A stretch of 64,000 nt of DNA from Caulobacter vibrioides (GCF_002858865.1 NZ_PJRR01000012.1:62001-126000); one strand, 5' to 3'; counted from the first letter of the stretch, positions 24,508 through 34,269 are shown. Notes: generated by a model not told the origin, from the letters alone. Program-made: numbers and translations.

Positions 24508-25632
24508 ATGACCGACATCACCGGCGTTTGCCCTGACCGCTTCGCAGCAGTGCGAGAGGTCTTCGAACAGAACTTCGCCGACGGCGGCGAGCTGGGCGCG
24601 CGCTTTGCCTTCGCCATCGAGGGCGAGATCGTCGTCGATCTGATGGGCGGCTTCGCCGATCGCAAGCGCCAGATCCCGTTCGGCCCCGACACCCTGACCG
24701 CCCTGTTCTCGACCACCAAGGCCGTCGCGGCCCTGATGATCGCCCGTCTGGTCGACGAGGGGCGGCTCGCCTACGACCAGCCCGTCGCCGAGGTCTGGCC
24801 CGAGTTCGCCCAAGCCGGCAAGGATGCGGTGACCGTCGAGCAGGCGCTGTCGCACCAGGCGGGCCTGTCAGGGTTCCCGGACGAGACCGATCCGGCCATC
24901 TGGTTCGACTGGGACGCCACCTGCGCCAAGCTGGCGGCCATGGCGCCGCTGTTCCCGATCGGCTCGGCCAGCGGCTACCACCCGGTGACCTACGGCTACC
25001 TGGCCGGCGAGATCTTCCGCCGCGTGGACGGCCGCACCATGGGAAAGGCGCTGCGCCAGGACATCTGCGAGCCGCTGGGCCTCGACCTCTGGATCGGTCT
25101 GCCCGACAGCGAGCACGACCGGGTCGCCGACCTGATGCGCCCGACGGCCATGCCGCAGTTCGGCGAGATCAACCCGGCCGTCGAGGCCGCCTTCTTCAAG
25201 CCGTGGTCCTCGCCCGGCGGCAAGGGCGCGGCCGAGTGGCGGCGGGTCGAGATCCCCTCGGCCAACGGCCACGCGACCGCCCCGGCTCTGGCGCGGCTGA
25301 TGGGCGCGCTGGCCAATGGCGGAACGCTGGACGGCCGCTCGCTGATCACCCCCGCCGGGATCAAGGCGGCCACCGCCGAGCGCCTCCGCGGCCGCGACCT
25401 CGTCCTGCCCTACGAGATCAGCTGGGGCGCGGGCTTCATGCGCAATGAGCCGAACTTCTACTACGGCCCGACCGCCGAGGCGTTCGGTCACTCCGGCTGG
25501 GGCGGCTCGTGCGCCTTCGCCGACCCGACGCGCGGCGTGTCGGGCGCCTATGTGATGAACAAGCAGGGCAATGCGCTGATCGGCGATCCCCGGTCGGTGC
25601 GCCTGATCGAGGCGGCGTACGCCAGCCTCTAG
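24508..25632 (+). CDS. Serine hydrolase, beta-lactamase class C/esterase family
   Basis: A 374-residue protein of the class C beta-lactamase/EstB esterase fold, without a signal peptide and therefore probably cytoplasmic. The nucleophile motif is STTK (in LFSTTKAVAALM). The Tyr motif is in PVTYGYLAGEIF, and the third motif is HSGWGGS instead of KTG. Such proteins are usually esterases or amidases rather than antibiotic resistance enzymes. The stop codon overlaps the rarD stop on the other strand by four bases. Confidence 0.87.
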   Translation: MTDITGVCPDRFAAVREVFEQNFADGGELGARFAFAIEGEIVVDLMGGFADRKRQIPFGPDTLTALFSTTKAVAALMIARLVDEGRLAYDQPVAEVWPEFAQAGKDAVTVEQALSHQAGLSGFPDETDPAIWFDWDATCAKLAAMAPLFPIGSASGYHPVTYGYLAGEIFRRVDGRTMGKALRQDICEPLGLDLWIGLPDSEHDRVADLMRPTAMPQFGEINPAVEAAFFKPWSSPGGKGAAEWRRVEIPSANGHATAPALARLMGALANGGTLDGRSLITPAGIKAATAERLRGRDLVLPYEISWGAGFMRNEPNFYYGPTAEAFGHSGWGGSCAFADPTRGVSGAYVMNKQGNALIGDPRSVRLIEAAYASL

Positions 25633-26531
25633 GCGGGCGAAAGCGCCTTGGCCTTGCGCCACGCCCCGTAGGCGAAGGTCGCCACGCCCAGCCAGATGAA
25701 CACGAACGACAGCGCCCGCAGCGGGGTGAACGGCTCGCCGAACGCCACGCCCAGCAGGAACTGGATCGTGGGCGCGATGAACTGCAGGAACCCCACCGCG
25801 CTGAGCGGCAGTCGGCGCGCCGACCAGGCGAACAGGGCCAGAGGAACCACCGTCGCCGGGCCCGCCAGCGCCAGCAGCGCCGTCACACTGGCGCCCGCTC
25901 CGAAATGACCCTGGCCGCTCGACTGCAGGAACCACACATAGGCCAGCCCCGGCAGCGCCAGATAGGCGCACTCGATGAAGAGGCCGGTCTGGGCGTCGGC
26001 CTTCACCTGCTTGCGCAGGATGGCGTAGACGCAGAAGGTCAGGGCCAGACCCAGCGAGACGATCGGGAGGTGACCCAGGGCCACCGTCTGGATGGCCACG
26101 CCCACAGCGGCCAAGCCGATCGCCACCTTGCCCTCCGTGGACATCCGCTCGCGGAACAGCAGCGCGCCGGCCGCCATGTTCATCAGCGGATTGATGTAAT
26201 AGCCCAGGCTAGCTTCGATCACGTGGCCGGCGTTCACGGCGAAGACGTAGATCGTCCAGTTGCTGAAGATCGCCAGGGTCGTGAGCGCCAGCACGCCCAG
26301 CGTCTTGGGCTGGCGCAGCACCTGGGCGACCTGCCCGACCTGCCTGGCGATCAGCACAAGACCCAGCGCCCACAGCACCGACCACAGCGACCGGTGGGCG
26401 ATCATCTCCCACGAGGTCACGCCCAGCTTGGCCAGAAGGTGGAAGTAGAGCGGCAGGAAGCCCCACAGCAGGTAACACCCGACGCCGGCGGCGTAGGCCG
26501 AGCGGCTCTCTGTCTGTGAATGGGGGGGCAT
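25629..26531 (-). CDS. rarD: EamA-family permease RarD
   Basis: RarD belongs to the drug/metabolite transporter superfamily, with ten predicted inner-membrane helices. The ATG at 26531, with gagagg eight bases upstream, gives 300 residues. The N-terminal GVGCYLLWGFLPLYFHLLAK and WEMIAHRSLWSV, and later YYINPLMNMAAG, are RarD hallmarks. Its substrate is not established in general. It is convergent with the beta-lactamase-fold gene and overlaps its stop. Confidence 0.9.
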   Translation of the reverse strand: MPPHSQTESRSAYAAGVGCYLLWGFLPLYFHLLAKLGVTSWEMIAHRSLWSVLWALGLVLIARQVGQVAQVLRQPKTLGVLALTTLAIFSNWTIYVFAVNAGHVIEASLGYYINPLMNMAAGALLFRERMSTEGKVAIGLAAVGVAIQTVALGHLPIVSLGLALTFCVYAILRKQVKADAQTGLFIECAYLALPGLAYVWFLQSSGQGHFGAGASVTALLALAGPATVVPLALFAWSARRLPLSAVGFLQFIAPTIQFLLGVAFGEPFTPLRALSFVFIWLGVATFAYGAWRKAKALSPA

Positions 26532-26667
26532 GGACCAAACCTCTCGGGCGCTTCTCGCAAGTAGGAAGCCCGCCATCCGCCCGCATCTTGCGGAGAGTTG
26601 GGAAATTCTGGGTTTGCGACCAGTAAATCCGCCGTCCTCCGCTGGGCGAAGGACGGCAGGGACCGTC

Positions 26668-27696
26668 CTAGGCCAGGACCTTGCGCTTCAGCAGGCCCTT
26701 GTCGTGCAGCAGCTGGGCGATCTGCACCGCGTTCAGCGCCGCGCCCTTGCGCAGGTTGTCCGACACGCACCAGAACGCCAGGCCGTTCTCGACGGTCGGG
26801 TCCTTGCGGATGCGCGAGATGTAGACCGGGAACTCGCCCTGGGATTCCTTGGGCGTGATGTAGCCGCCGTCCTCGCGCTTATCGACCACGACGATGCCGT
26901 CGGCCTCGCGCAGGATCTCGCGGGCCTCATCCTCGTCCAGCGGGCTCTCGAACTCGACGTTCACCGACTCCGAGTGGCCGACCATGACCGGCACGCGCAC
27001 GCAGGTGGCGGTCAGCTTGATCGCCGGATCCAGGATCTTCTGGGTCTCGACGGCCATCTTCCACTCTTCCTTGGTGAAGCCGTCGTCCATGAAGACGTCG
27101 ATGTGGGGGATGACGTTGAAGGCGATCTGCTTGGTGAACTTCTTGGGCGGCGGCGCGCCCAGGACATAGACGCCCTTGGTCTGGTCCCAGAGCTCGTCCA
27201 TGCCCTCCTTGCCCGCGCCGGAGACAGACTGGTAGGTCGAGACGACCACCCGCTTGATCTTGGCCTCATCGTGCAGCGGCTTCAGCGCCACCACCAGCTG
27301 GGCCGTCGAGCAGTTCGGATTAGCGATGATGTTCTTGGGGATGCTGTTGACGGCTTCCGGGTTCACCTCCGGCACCACCAGCGGCACGTCCGGGTCCATC
27401 CGGAAGTGGCTGGAGTTGTCGATGACGATCGGACCGGCCGCGCCGATCTTCTCGCCCCAGGCCTTGGAGATCGACCCGCCGGCGCTCATCAGCACGAGAT
27501 CCACCTTGGAGAAATCGAACTGCTCCAGGTCCTCGCACTTGAGGATCTCGTTGCCGAACGAGACCTCGACGCCGATGGATTTGCGGCTGGCGATGGCGTG
27601 CATCTTGTCCACGGGGAATTTGACTTCCTCGAGGATGTTGAACATCTCGCGGCCCACATTGCCCGTGGCGCCGACCACGGCGACCCGGTAACCCAT
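26668..27696 (-). CDS. asd: Aspartate-semialdehyde dehydrogenase
   Basis: Asd reduces aspartyl phosphate to aspartate semialdehyde, feeding lysine, threonine, methionine and diaminopimelate synthesis. The NADP site starts VAVVGATGNVGREM. SAGGSISKAW is present, and the catalytic Cys129 is in IIANPNCSTAQLV. The substrate-binding GAGKEGMDEL and the late MVGHSESVNVEFESP follow. The 342-residue length is normal. The gene is unlinked to dapD and dapE but serves the same pathway. Confidence 0.97.
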   Translation of the reverse strand: MGYRVAVVGATGNVGREMFNILEEVKFPVDKMHAIASRKSIGVEVSFGNEILKCEDLEQFDFSKVDLVLMSAGGSISKAWGEKIGAAGPIVIDNSSHFRMDPDVPLVVPEVNPEAVNSIPKNIIANPNCSTAQLVVALKPLHDEAKIKRVVVSTYQSVSGAGKEGMDELWDQTKGVYVLGAPPPKKFTKQIAFNVIPHIDVFMDDGFTKEEWKMAVETQKILDPAIKLTATCVRVPVMVGHSESVNVEFESPLDEDEAREILREADGIVVVDKREDGGYITPKESQGEFPVYISRIRKDPTVENGLAFWCVSDNLRKGAALNAVQIAQLLHDKGLLKRKVLA

Positions 27697-27949
27697 CGCG
27701 CTCTCCTGAAGACTGTCGCCCGGCGGACCTCGCGGGGCGTGGTTCCGTTACGCCTCATGCCCAGCGGGCGCAAGCCGAGGGTTTCTCTCAGGCGCGCCAG
27801 GGAAACGCGGTCCGCGCCAGGGATCGCGCCCGAAAACAGCCGCGTTCATGTCTCGTCAATCTTGTCGCGCGTTTTGTGGGCTTCGGCTAAACCGGTCGCG
27901 CCCTTACGGGGCGTGATCCAGACGTCTGTGCGGTAGGAACAATACGATC

Positions 27950-29911
27950 ATGGCGAACGGACCCTTCGGCGGAAATCCGCCGGCGAAGCCGCAGCGCACG
28001 CCGCTCCAGGCCCTGATCTACTGGGGTTCGGTGGTCGGCGTCTGGGGACTGATCTTCGTCGTCGCCTTCTTCGCCGTGTTCGCCAGCGATCTGCCCGACA
28101 CGTCCAAGCTCTATGACGTCAAGCGTCAGCCCTCGATCAACTATCTGGACCGCTCCGGCGCCCTGCTGGCCGTGCGCGGCAGCCAATATGCGCCGCCGGT
28201 CGATCTGGACGCCCTCCCGAAATATGTCCCGGCGGCGTTCATCGCCATCGAAGACCGCCAGTTCTATCACCACTTCGGCTTCAACCCCTGGGGCATCATC
28301 CGCTCGGCGGCCTGGAACCTGACTCATGATGGCCCCCAGCGCGGCGGCTCGACCATCACCCAGCAGTTGGCCCGTAACCTGTTCCTGAGCCCGGCCCAGA
28401 ACTATCGCCGCAAGGCCCAGGAGCTGATCCTGGCCATCTGGCTGGAACTGAAGTTCTCCAAGAAGCAGATCCTGGCTCTCTATATGAACCGGGTCTATTT
28501 CGGCGCCGGCGCCTACGGCATCGAGGCCGCCTCGCAACGCTACTTCAACAAGCCCGCCAACCAGCTGACCATCGGCGAAGCCGCCCTGCTGGCCGGCATG
28601 ATGAAGGGGCCGGCCCGCTATTCGCCCGTATCGGCCAAGGAACGCGCCGCCCGCCGCGCCACCATCGTTCTGGACGAGATGGTGCGCATCAAGGCGATCA
28701 CCGCCGAGGAACGCGACGAAGCCTTCCGCACCCCCGTTCAGGTGTCGGCCACCCTGGCCAATCAGCGCGCCCAGTATTTCACCGACTATATCGACGCCCA
28801 GGTGCGCTCTCTGGTCGGCGAGCCGACTGAGGATCTGGTGGTCGAAACCACGATGGACCTGCCGATTCAGGTCGCCGCCGAACGCGCCGTGAAGCTGGGC
28901 GTCGAGGGCCATATCAAGCAGGGGGTCCAGCAGGCCGCTCTGGTCGCGATCGACGGCGAGGGCCGCATCCGCGCCTATGTCGGCGGCGCTGACTACAACG
29001 ACAGCCAGTTCGACCGCGCCACCACCGCCCGTCGTCAGGCCGGATCGGCCTTCAAGCCGTTCGTCTTTCTGACCGCCATGGAAGCCGGTCGCACGCCCAA
29101 TGTGATGGTCGTCGACGAACCCGTGAAGATCGGCAACTGGGAGCCGAAGAACTACACCAACAAGTACCTGGGCCCCATCACCCTGCAGACGGCCCTGGCG
29201 CAGTCGATCAACACCGTCGCCGCACGCCTCGCCAATGAGGTCGGCACCAGCAACGTCGCCGCCACCGCGCGGCGCCTGGGGATCACCAGCAAGATCCAGC
29301 TGGACCCGTCGATGGCGCTGGGCGCCGTCGAGGTCTCGCCGATGGAGATGGCCCAGGCCTACGCCCCCTTCGCCAATGGCGGTTTCCTGGCCAAGGGCTA
29401 CGGCATCGAACGCATCCGCACCGCCAGCGGCAAGGTCCTGTATGACCACAGCGTCGACAAGCAGGCCCGCGCCGCCGTGATCGGCTCGCCCAGCCTGCAG
29501 TACATGAACCAGATGATGCGCGAGGTCGTCGCCACCGGAACGGGCACGCGCGCCCGTGTCGCCAGCTACGATATCGCCGGCAAGACCGGCACGACCAGTG
29601 ACTACAAGGACGCCTGGTTCGTCGGCTACACCGGCGGCTTCGTCACGGCGGTCTGGACGGGCAAGGACGACGCCACACCGATGAAGCGCGTCACCGGCGG
29701 CGGCGCACCGGCCGAGGTCTGGCGTGTCTTCATGGCGGCGGCGCTGCCGCGGCTGAAGGCGACCCCCATCCCCGGGGGCTTTATTGAACCGCCCCCCGTC
29801 GCGCCGGTCGATCCCATCGGTGACTTGGTGGACGCGCCGCCGGCGCCGGAGGGCCCCGCAGCCGAGGCGCCCGCCGGCGAGCCTCCGCCCGCGGACCAGT
29901 TGCCGTACTAG
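27950..29911 (+). CDS. Class A penicillin-binding protein (bifunctional glycosyltransferase/transpeptidase)
   Basis: A 653-residue peptidoglycan synthase anchored by one N-terminal membrane helix (residues about 20-45). The GT51 domain has AIEDRQFYHHFGFNPWG and GGSTITQQLARNLFL with the catalytic Glu residues. The transpeptidase domain has SxxK in AGSAFKPFVFL, SxN in AQSINTVA and KTG in AGKTGTTSDYKDAWF. The C-terminus is Pro/Ala/Glu-rich. Caulobacter has several class A enzymes; this may be the one called PbpZ, by genomic position from memory, so I leave the symbol blank. It is divergent from asd with a 253-base gap. Confidence 0.94.
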   Translation: MANGPFGGNPPAKPQRTPLQALIYWGSVVGVWGLIFVVAFFAVFASDLPDTSKLYDVKRQPSINYLDRSGALLAVRGSQYAPPVDLDALPKYVPAAFIAIEDRQFYHHFGFNPWGIIRSAAWNLTHDGPQRGGSTITQQLARNLFLSPAQNYRRKAQELILAIWLELKFSKKQILALYMNRVYFGAGAYGIEAASQRYFNKPANQLTIGEAALLAGMMKGPARYSPVSAKERAARRATIVLDEMVRIKAITAEERDEAFRTPVQVSATLANQRAQYFTDYIDAQVRSLVGEPTEDLVVETTMDLPIQVAAERAVKLGVEGHIKQGVQQAALVAIDGEGRIRAYVGGADYNDSQFDRATTARRQAGSAFKPFVFLTAMEAGRTPNVMVVDEPVKIGNWEPKNYTNKYLGPITLQTALAQSINTVAARLANEVGTSNVAATARRLGITSKIQLDPSMALGAVEVSPMEMAQAYAPFANGGFLAKGYGIERIRTASGKVLYDHSVDKQARAAVIGSPSLQYMNQMMREVVATGTGTRARVASYDIAGKTGTTSDYKDAWFVGYTGGFVTAVWTGKDDATPMKRVTGGGAPAEVWRVFMAAALPRLKATPIPGGFIEPPPVAPVDPIGDLVDAPPAPEGPAAEAPAGEPPPADQLPY

Positions 29912-29936
29912 AGAGGCCCCCGCGTGGTCCTCGTCC

Positions 29937-30014
29937 TTCGACAGGCTCAGGATGAGGACCAGGGCGAGGCCGAGACAGTCGAAAGCCTTATCCTAAGCTT
30001 GTCGAAGGACGAGG
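29937..30014. repeat. Inverted repeat, family C copy 2 (degenerate)
   Basis: Arms around cctcgtccttcgacaggctc and gcttgtcgaaggacgagg flank a short centre and match the copy at 9162-9242. It lies between the convergent PBP and YgjP-like genes. Confidence 0.75.
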
Positions 30015-30033
30015 TTTTCGCGCCTAGGCCCGC

Positions 30034-30753
30034 CTAAGCTCCGATCGCGTGGAGTTCCGCCGCGTGGGCGCGCAGCCACGCACGATGCGGGGTCGGATCA
30101 CCGATCAGCTGTTCGCACAGCGCCCAGAAGCGCGGCCCGTGATTGGCCTCGATCAGATGCGCGCATTCATGGGCGGCGACGTAGTCGGCCACCACCGCCG
30201 GGGCCAGGATCAGACGCCAGCTATAGCGAATGGCGGCCGGCGCCCGGGACGTCGCCGGGCGGCATGAACCCCAACGCGCCTTCGGGTCGGCGATGGCCAC
30301 CGACGGCATGGGACGTCCCAGAGCGGCAGCATGGATCGCCGTTCGCTCGGTCAGGACGGTCAGGGCCTCGCGCTTGGCCAGGCGGATGACCTTCAGCCCC
30401 CAGTTGGCGTCATCGGGGGCGACGATGCGGTCGCCGTCGATCCGGGCGCGGCCGGCGCCGACCTCCAGGCGGAAGGGCTTGTCGTTGAGGCGCAGCACGC
30501 CGCCGGGCGCCAGGCTCATGCGCTCGGGCAGGGCCGCCAGTTGCTTGGCGATCCAGCCGGCCTTTTCCTGGGCGAAGGCGACGGCCTCGTTCAGCCGGCG
30601 CGGGGTGGGCGACAGGGCGACGATCTCGGACCTGGCCCGATCGACCCGCAACGAAATCCGCCGCGCACGACCATCGACCTTGAGTCGCACCGGCCAGCCG
30701 CCGACCTCAAGTCGATCACCATCGGAAAAGCGTTGGGCGGACCGCGCAAACAT
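30034..30753 (-). CDS. YgjP-like metallopeptidase domain protein (M48/DUF45)
   Basis: A 239-residue protein of the YgjP/SprT-like group with zinc motif HECAHLIEANHGPRFW (HExxH, then a downstream His). The preceding WRLILAPAVVADYVAAHECAH and RWGSC (in DPKARWGSCRPATS) are typical of the UPF YgjP family. It is cytoplasmic by prediction. Members are assumed to be zinc peptidases, but substrates are unclear. It may be co-transcribed with the downstream-facing repeat boundary only; no operon partner is evident. Confidence 0.85.
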   Translation of the reverse strand: MFARSAQRFSDGDRLEVGGWPVRLKVDGRARRISLRVDRARSEIVALSPTPRRLNEAVAFAQEKAGWIAKQLAALPERMSLAPGGVLRLNDKPFRLEVGAGRARIDGDRIVAPDDANWGLKVIRLAKREALTVLTERTAIHAAALGRPMPSVAIADPKARWGSCRPATSRAPAAIRYSWRLILAPAVVADYVAAHECAHLIEANHGPRFWALCEQLIGDPTPHRAWLRAHAAELHAIGA

Positions 30754-30801
30754 CGCCTCTAGATCGCGTGCGCGCGCGTTCGCCGCAAGAGCGACCCTAC
30801 G

Positions 30802-32064
30802 TCAGACTTCCTCGCCGAAGTTCGGGTCGCATTTCCGGATGAACTTGCGCACGCGCGGATAGATCTCCTCGCGGAACCGCCGCCCGTTGAACACCCCGTA
30901 GTGGCCGACGCTGGGCTGGACATAGTCCAGCTTCATGTCCTCGGGGATGTTCGCGCACAGGCCGTGCGCCGCCTGGGTCTGGCCGATGCCGGAGATGTCG
31001 TCGTTTTCACCCTCGACCGTCATCAGGCCAATGTCGGTGATCACCTCGGGCTTCACCCGCGTCCCGCGATGCACCAGCTCGCCCTTGGGCAACAGATACT
31101 GCTGGAAGACGATATCGATGGTCTGGAGATAGAACTCCTCGGTCAGGTCCAGCACCGACAGGTACTCGTCGTAGAACTCCAGGTGCTTGTCGGCGCTGTC
31201 GCCGTCGCCACTGACCAGGTGGTTGAAATAGCGACGATGGGCTTCCTGGTGGCGGTCGGCGTTCATGCTCATGAAGCTGGCCAGCTGGACGAAGCCCGGA
31301 TAGACGCGCCTTCCTGCGCCCGCATAAGGCGGCGGCACGTTGTAGATCATGTTCGACTGGAACCAGGTGAACGGCTTTTCCTCGGCCAGCTGGTTGGTGA
31401 CGGTCGGCGACAGGCGCGCGTCGATCGGCGAGCCCATGAAGGTCATGCTGGCCGGACGCGACGGATGGTTCTGCTCGGCCATCAAGGCGGCGGCGGCGAG
31501 GACCGGCGGTCCTGGCTGGCACACGGCCACCACGTTCGGACGCGGGCCCAGCACCTCCAGCATTTGGATGACGTGGTCGATATAGTCGTGGAAGTCGAAG
31601 CGGCCCTCCAGGACCGAGACTTCGCGGGCGTTGACCCAGTCGACGATGAAGACGGCGTGGTCGGGCAGGAAGGCCTCGACCGTGCCGCGCAGCAGGGTGG
31701 CGTAGTGGCCCGACAGCGGCGCGACGATCAGCACCGCCGGATCCAGCGAGAACTTCCCCGCCCGGCGCATGTCAGCCATGTCGCGATCGAACTGGACCAG
31801 GCGCGCCCAGGGGCTTTCCCAGACCACGGTCGGGCGGACGCGGACGTCGACCTGGCCGACCTTGACCTTGTCGATGTTCCACTTCGGCTTGCCGTAGCGC
31901 CGCGTGACGTTGGCGAACAGGTCGGCGCCGGCGTGCATGCGCCGACCGACGGCCGAGTCAGCGGCCGGGTTCAGCGGCGATCCCCAGAAGTCCCGGGCCG
32001 CCAGCGCCGCGAGGCGCATGGGAGTGGAGGCGTAATAGGCCGCCTCGTGCAGGGCGTAGAGCAT
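30802..32064 (-). CDS. phaZ: Intracellular polyhydroxyalkanoate depolymerase
   Basis: PhaZ mobilises stored polyhydroxybutyrate granules. The alpha/beta-hydrolase protein of 420 residues (ATG at 32064) has the intracellular-depolymerase active site NVVAVCQPGPPVLAAAALM. There the nucleophile is Cys instead of Ser, as in R. eutropha PhaZ1. Later GENDDISG and SVGHYGVFNGRRFREEIYP supply the Asp and His. The N-terminus MLYALHEAAYYASTPMR is typical. A 19-base dyad directly upstream could be the operator of a PhaR-like regulator. Confidence 0.93.
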   Translation of the reverse strand: MLYALHEAAYYASTPMRLAALAARDFWGSPLNPAADSAVGRRMHAGADLFANVTRRYGKPKWNIDKVKVGQVDVRVRPTVVWESPWARLVQFDRDMADMRRAGKFSLDPAVLIVAPLSGHYATLLRGTVEAFLPDHAVFIVDWVNAREVSVLEGRFDFHDYIDHVIQMLEVLGPRPNVVAVCQPGPPVLAAAALMAEQNHPSRPASMTFMGSPIDARLSPTVTNQLAEEKPFTWFQSNMIYNVPPPYAGAGRRVYPGFVQLASFMSMNADRHQEAHRRYFNHLVSGDGDSADKHLEFYDEYLSVLDLTEEFYLQTIDIVFQQYLLPKGELVHRGTRVKPEVITDIGLMTVEGENDDISGIGQTQAAHGLCANIPEDMKLDYVQPSVGHYGVFNGRRFREEIYPRVRKFIRKCDPNFGEEV

Positions 32065-32075
32065 GGCGTATCCGC

Positions 32076-32094
32076 TATGTTGCAACGCAACATA
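32076..32094. promoter_or_regulatory. Dyad upstream of phaZ (possible PhaR-type operator)
   Basis: tatgttgc-aac-gcaacata is a perfect inverted repeat with 8-base arms, 11 bases before the phaZ ATG. Its TTGC-N3-GCAA core resembles the TGC/GCA-type sites described for the PHA regulator PhaR. The regulator is inference. The position near the start would suit a repressor. Confidence 0.55.
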
Positions 32095-32144
32095 ACACGC
32101 CGAAGCCTAACAAAGTCCAGCCGATCGCGAATTTTTACGCCGGA

Positions 32145-32735
32145 TCAGCCCTCGCGAACCGCATCCTTGATGCGACGAGCGATCTCGTCGGGCGGCAGGT
32201 TGTAGGGGATCACCGTCTTGAAGCGGCCTTTGGGGTCCATCAGGTAAATCGCCGTGGAATGGTCCATGGTGTAGTCCACGCCGTCTCCGACCTTGGCGTG
32301 GTAGACCCGATAGGCCTTGGCGGCCGCGTCCACCTGCGCCTGGGTCCCGGTGAGACCGAGGGTGGCCTTCGGCACATAGGGGGCCGAGAGATAGGCCTTC
32401 ATCTGCTTCACGGTGTCGCGGGCGGGGTCGATCGAGATGAAGACGATCTGGAAGTCCTTGGCCTTCGGACCCAACTGGTCGGTCGCGGCCGCCAGACCCT
32501 GCAGCGTCCCAGGACAGACGTCGGGACAATAGGTGAAGCCGAAGAAAACCGCGCTCCACTTGCCTTTCAGGGCCTTTTCGCTGGTCGGCGCGCCGTTCTG
32601 GTCGACCAGTTCGAACGGACCGCCCACGGTCACGGCGGGTTCCGAACGGAAGACGCCGACGTTCCAGGCGAGGCCGACAGCGACCGCGAGGCCTAAGACG
32701 CACGCTAGAATGAGTACAAGACGATGGCGGGGCAT
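32145..32735 (-). CDS. SCO1/SenC/PrrC family copper chaperone
   Basis: SCO proteins deliver copper to cytochrome c oxidase or act as thiol-disulfide reductases. The 196-residue protein has an N-terminal membrane anchor (LVLILACVLGLAVAVGLAWN). The copper-binding CxxxC is in FGFTYCPDVCPGTLQ, and the third ligand His is in MDHSTAIYLMDP. It is divergent from the RegB-type kinase with 56 bases between the starts, the classic senC/prrC-regB/prrB arrangement of alphaproteobacteria. Confidence 0.93.
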   Translation of the reverse strand: MPRHRLVLILACVLGLAVAVGLAWNVGVFRSEPAVTVGGPFELVDQNGAPTSEKALKGKWSAVFFGFTYCPDVCPGTLQGLAAATDQLGPKAKDFQIVFISIDPARDTVKQMKAYLSAPYVPKATLGLTGTQAQVDAAAKAYRVYHAKVGDGVDYTMDHSTAIYLMDPKGRFKTVIPYNLPPDEIARRIKDAVREG

Positions 32736-32791
32736 GCGCGGTTCATCCTTTTACTCTCGCCACGCGCGCAATTCTGGACAATCCTGCGGCC

Positions 32792-34192
32792 ATGGCTGAC
32801 GTTTCGTTTGCGAGAGCGCCCGACGATCAACGTCACAAGGGGCTCGATAAGCTGGCCGACGAGCCGGCGCAAGACGACGCCTGGTCCTGGACGGCCCCAG
32901 GGCTTCGCCGCGGTCGCTTGCGGGTGCGCACCCTGCTGGCTCAGCGCTGGGCGTGGGTCGTGGGCCAAACGGCCGTCCTGACCTTCGCCGGCCTGGTTCT
33001 CAAGCTGCAGGTGCCCTGGGCGCTGTGCTTCACCCTGATCGCGCTGTCGGCCTGGCTGAACGTTCTGCTGGGCCTGGCCTCGAGCGGCCAGAGACTGGCG
33101 CGGGACGGCGAGGCCACCGCCCAGATCGCCTTCGACATCTTGCAGCTCTCGGGCCTGTTCTATCTGACGGGCGGCGCGCAGAATCCCTTCTCGCTGCTGC
33201 TGATCGCGCCGGTCACCCTCGCAGCGGCCACCCTGCCGGCGCGCTATGCCCTGACGTTGGGGGCCATGGCCATTCTGTCGTCGATCCTGCTGGCGCTCTT
33301 CCACCTGCCGCTGCCGACCGTCGATGGAAGGCCGCTGCCGGACCTCTCCAACTCCAATCTGTTGTGGTCCATCGTGCTCGCCCGGATCTTCGGGATCGTT
33401 TTTACGGGTCTCTACGCATGGCAGGCCGCCAGCGAGTCCGCCCGCATGGAGCTGGCGCTGAACGTGACCGAGACAGTGTTGGCGCGGGAGCAGCGCCTCT
33501 CGGCGCTCGGAGCCCTCGCCGCGGCCGCCGCGCACGAACTGGGAACGCCGCTCGCCACGATCTCGGTGGTCGCCCGCGAGATGGCCAGGAACGCGCCGAA
33601 CGATGAGGTGCGCGAGGACGCCGAGCTGATGATCGGCCAGGCGGCGCGCTGTCGCGAGATCCTGCAACGCCTGACCGAAATGCCCGAGGCGACCGACGCC
33701 GTTCACGAGCGCATGAGCCTGGTTCAGCTGGTGCAGGACGTGATCGAGCCGCATCTCGTGCACGGCATCCGCGTCGAGGCCGTCGTCAACGGTCCCTCCG
33801 GCGAAACCGCGCCGGATATCTGGCGCAGGCCCGAGATCATTCACGCCATGACCTCGATCGTCGAGAACGCGGTGGACTTCGCGCGTAGCGAGGCGATCGT
33901 CATCGCGCGCTTTGACGCCCGCCATATCGTGATCGAGGCCCGTGACGACGGACCCGGCTTCTCGCCGGAAGTGCTGGCGAAACTGGGTGAGCCCTATGTC
34001 ACGACTCGTCCGGGCGCGGAGGGCTCGCGTACCGGACATATCGGCATGGGCCTGGGCTTCTTCATCGCCAAGACCTTGTTGGAACGAACCGGCGCGACCG
34101 TGGACTTCCGCAATGGTCGCCGGGGCGGCGCGGTGGTGTCTGCACGCTGGCCCAGACCGGCGCTTGAGGCGCCCGGACATACAGGGGCTTGA
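32792..34192 (+). CDS. regB: RegB/PrrB/ActS-type redox-sensing histidine kinase
   Basis: A 466-residue membrane sensor kinase. Six hydrophobic segments span residues about 55-215. The quinone-binding heptad GGAQNPF is at 127-133. His248 lies in AAAAHELGTPLATIS. A conserved redox-active Cys287 (in QAARCREIL) follows the H-box, as in RegB. The HATPase domain has NAVDFARS, DDGPGFSP and GMGLGFFIAK. It senses the electron-transport/redox state and phosphorylates RegA, encoded 77 bases downstream. Confidence 0.94.
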   Translation: MADVSFARAPDDQRHKGLDKLADEPAQDDAWSWTAPGLRRGRLRVRTLLAQRWAWVVGQTAVLTFAGLVLKLQVPWALCFTLIALSAWLNVLLGLASSGQRLARDGEATAQIAFDILQLSGLFYLTGGAQNPFSLLLIAPVTLAAATLPARYALTLGAMAILSSILLALFHLPLPTVDGRPLPDLSNSNLLWSIVLARIFGIVFTGLYAWQAASESARMELALNVTETVLAREQRLSALGALAAAAAHELGTPLATISVVAREMARNAPNDEVREDAELMIGQAARCREILQRLTEMPEATDAVHERMSLVQLVQDVIEPHLVHGIRVEAVVNGPSGETAPDIWRRPEIIHAMTSIVENAVDFARSEAIVIARFDARHIVIEARDDGPGFSPEVLAKLGEPYVTTRPGAEGSRTGHIGMGLGFFIAKTLLERTGATVDFRNGRRGGAVVSARWPRPALEAPGHTGA

Positions 34193-34269
34193 GTTGTGAT
34201 GCGGAAACGCGAAAGTATGATTTGTTATTAGGTCTGCTCAAGTATTAGCGCGGGGAGGCGCTGACTTTT

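Noticed and set aside
24508-25632. Antibiotic-resistance beta-lactamase
   Set aside because: It has the STTK fold motif but no signal peptide and lacks the KTG motif, so an esterase or amidase role is more likely.
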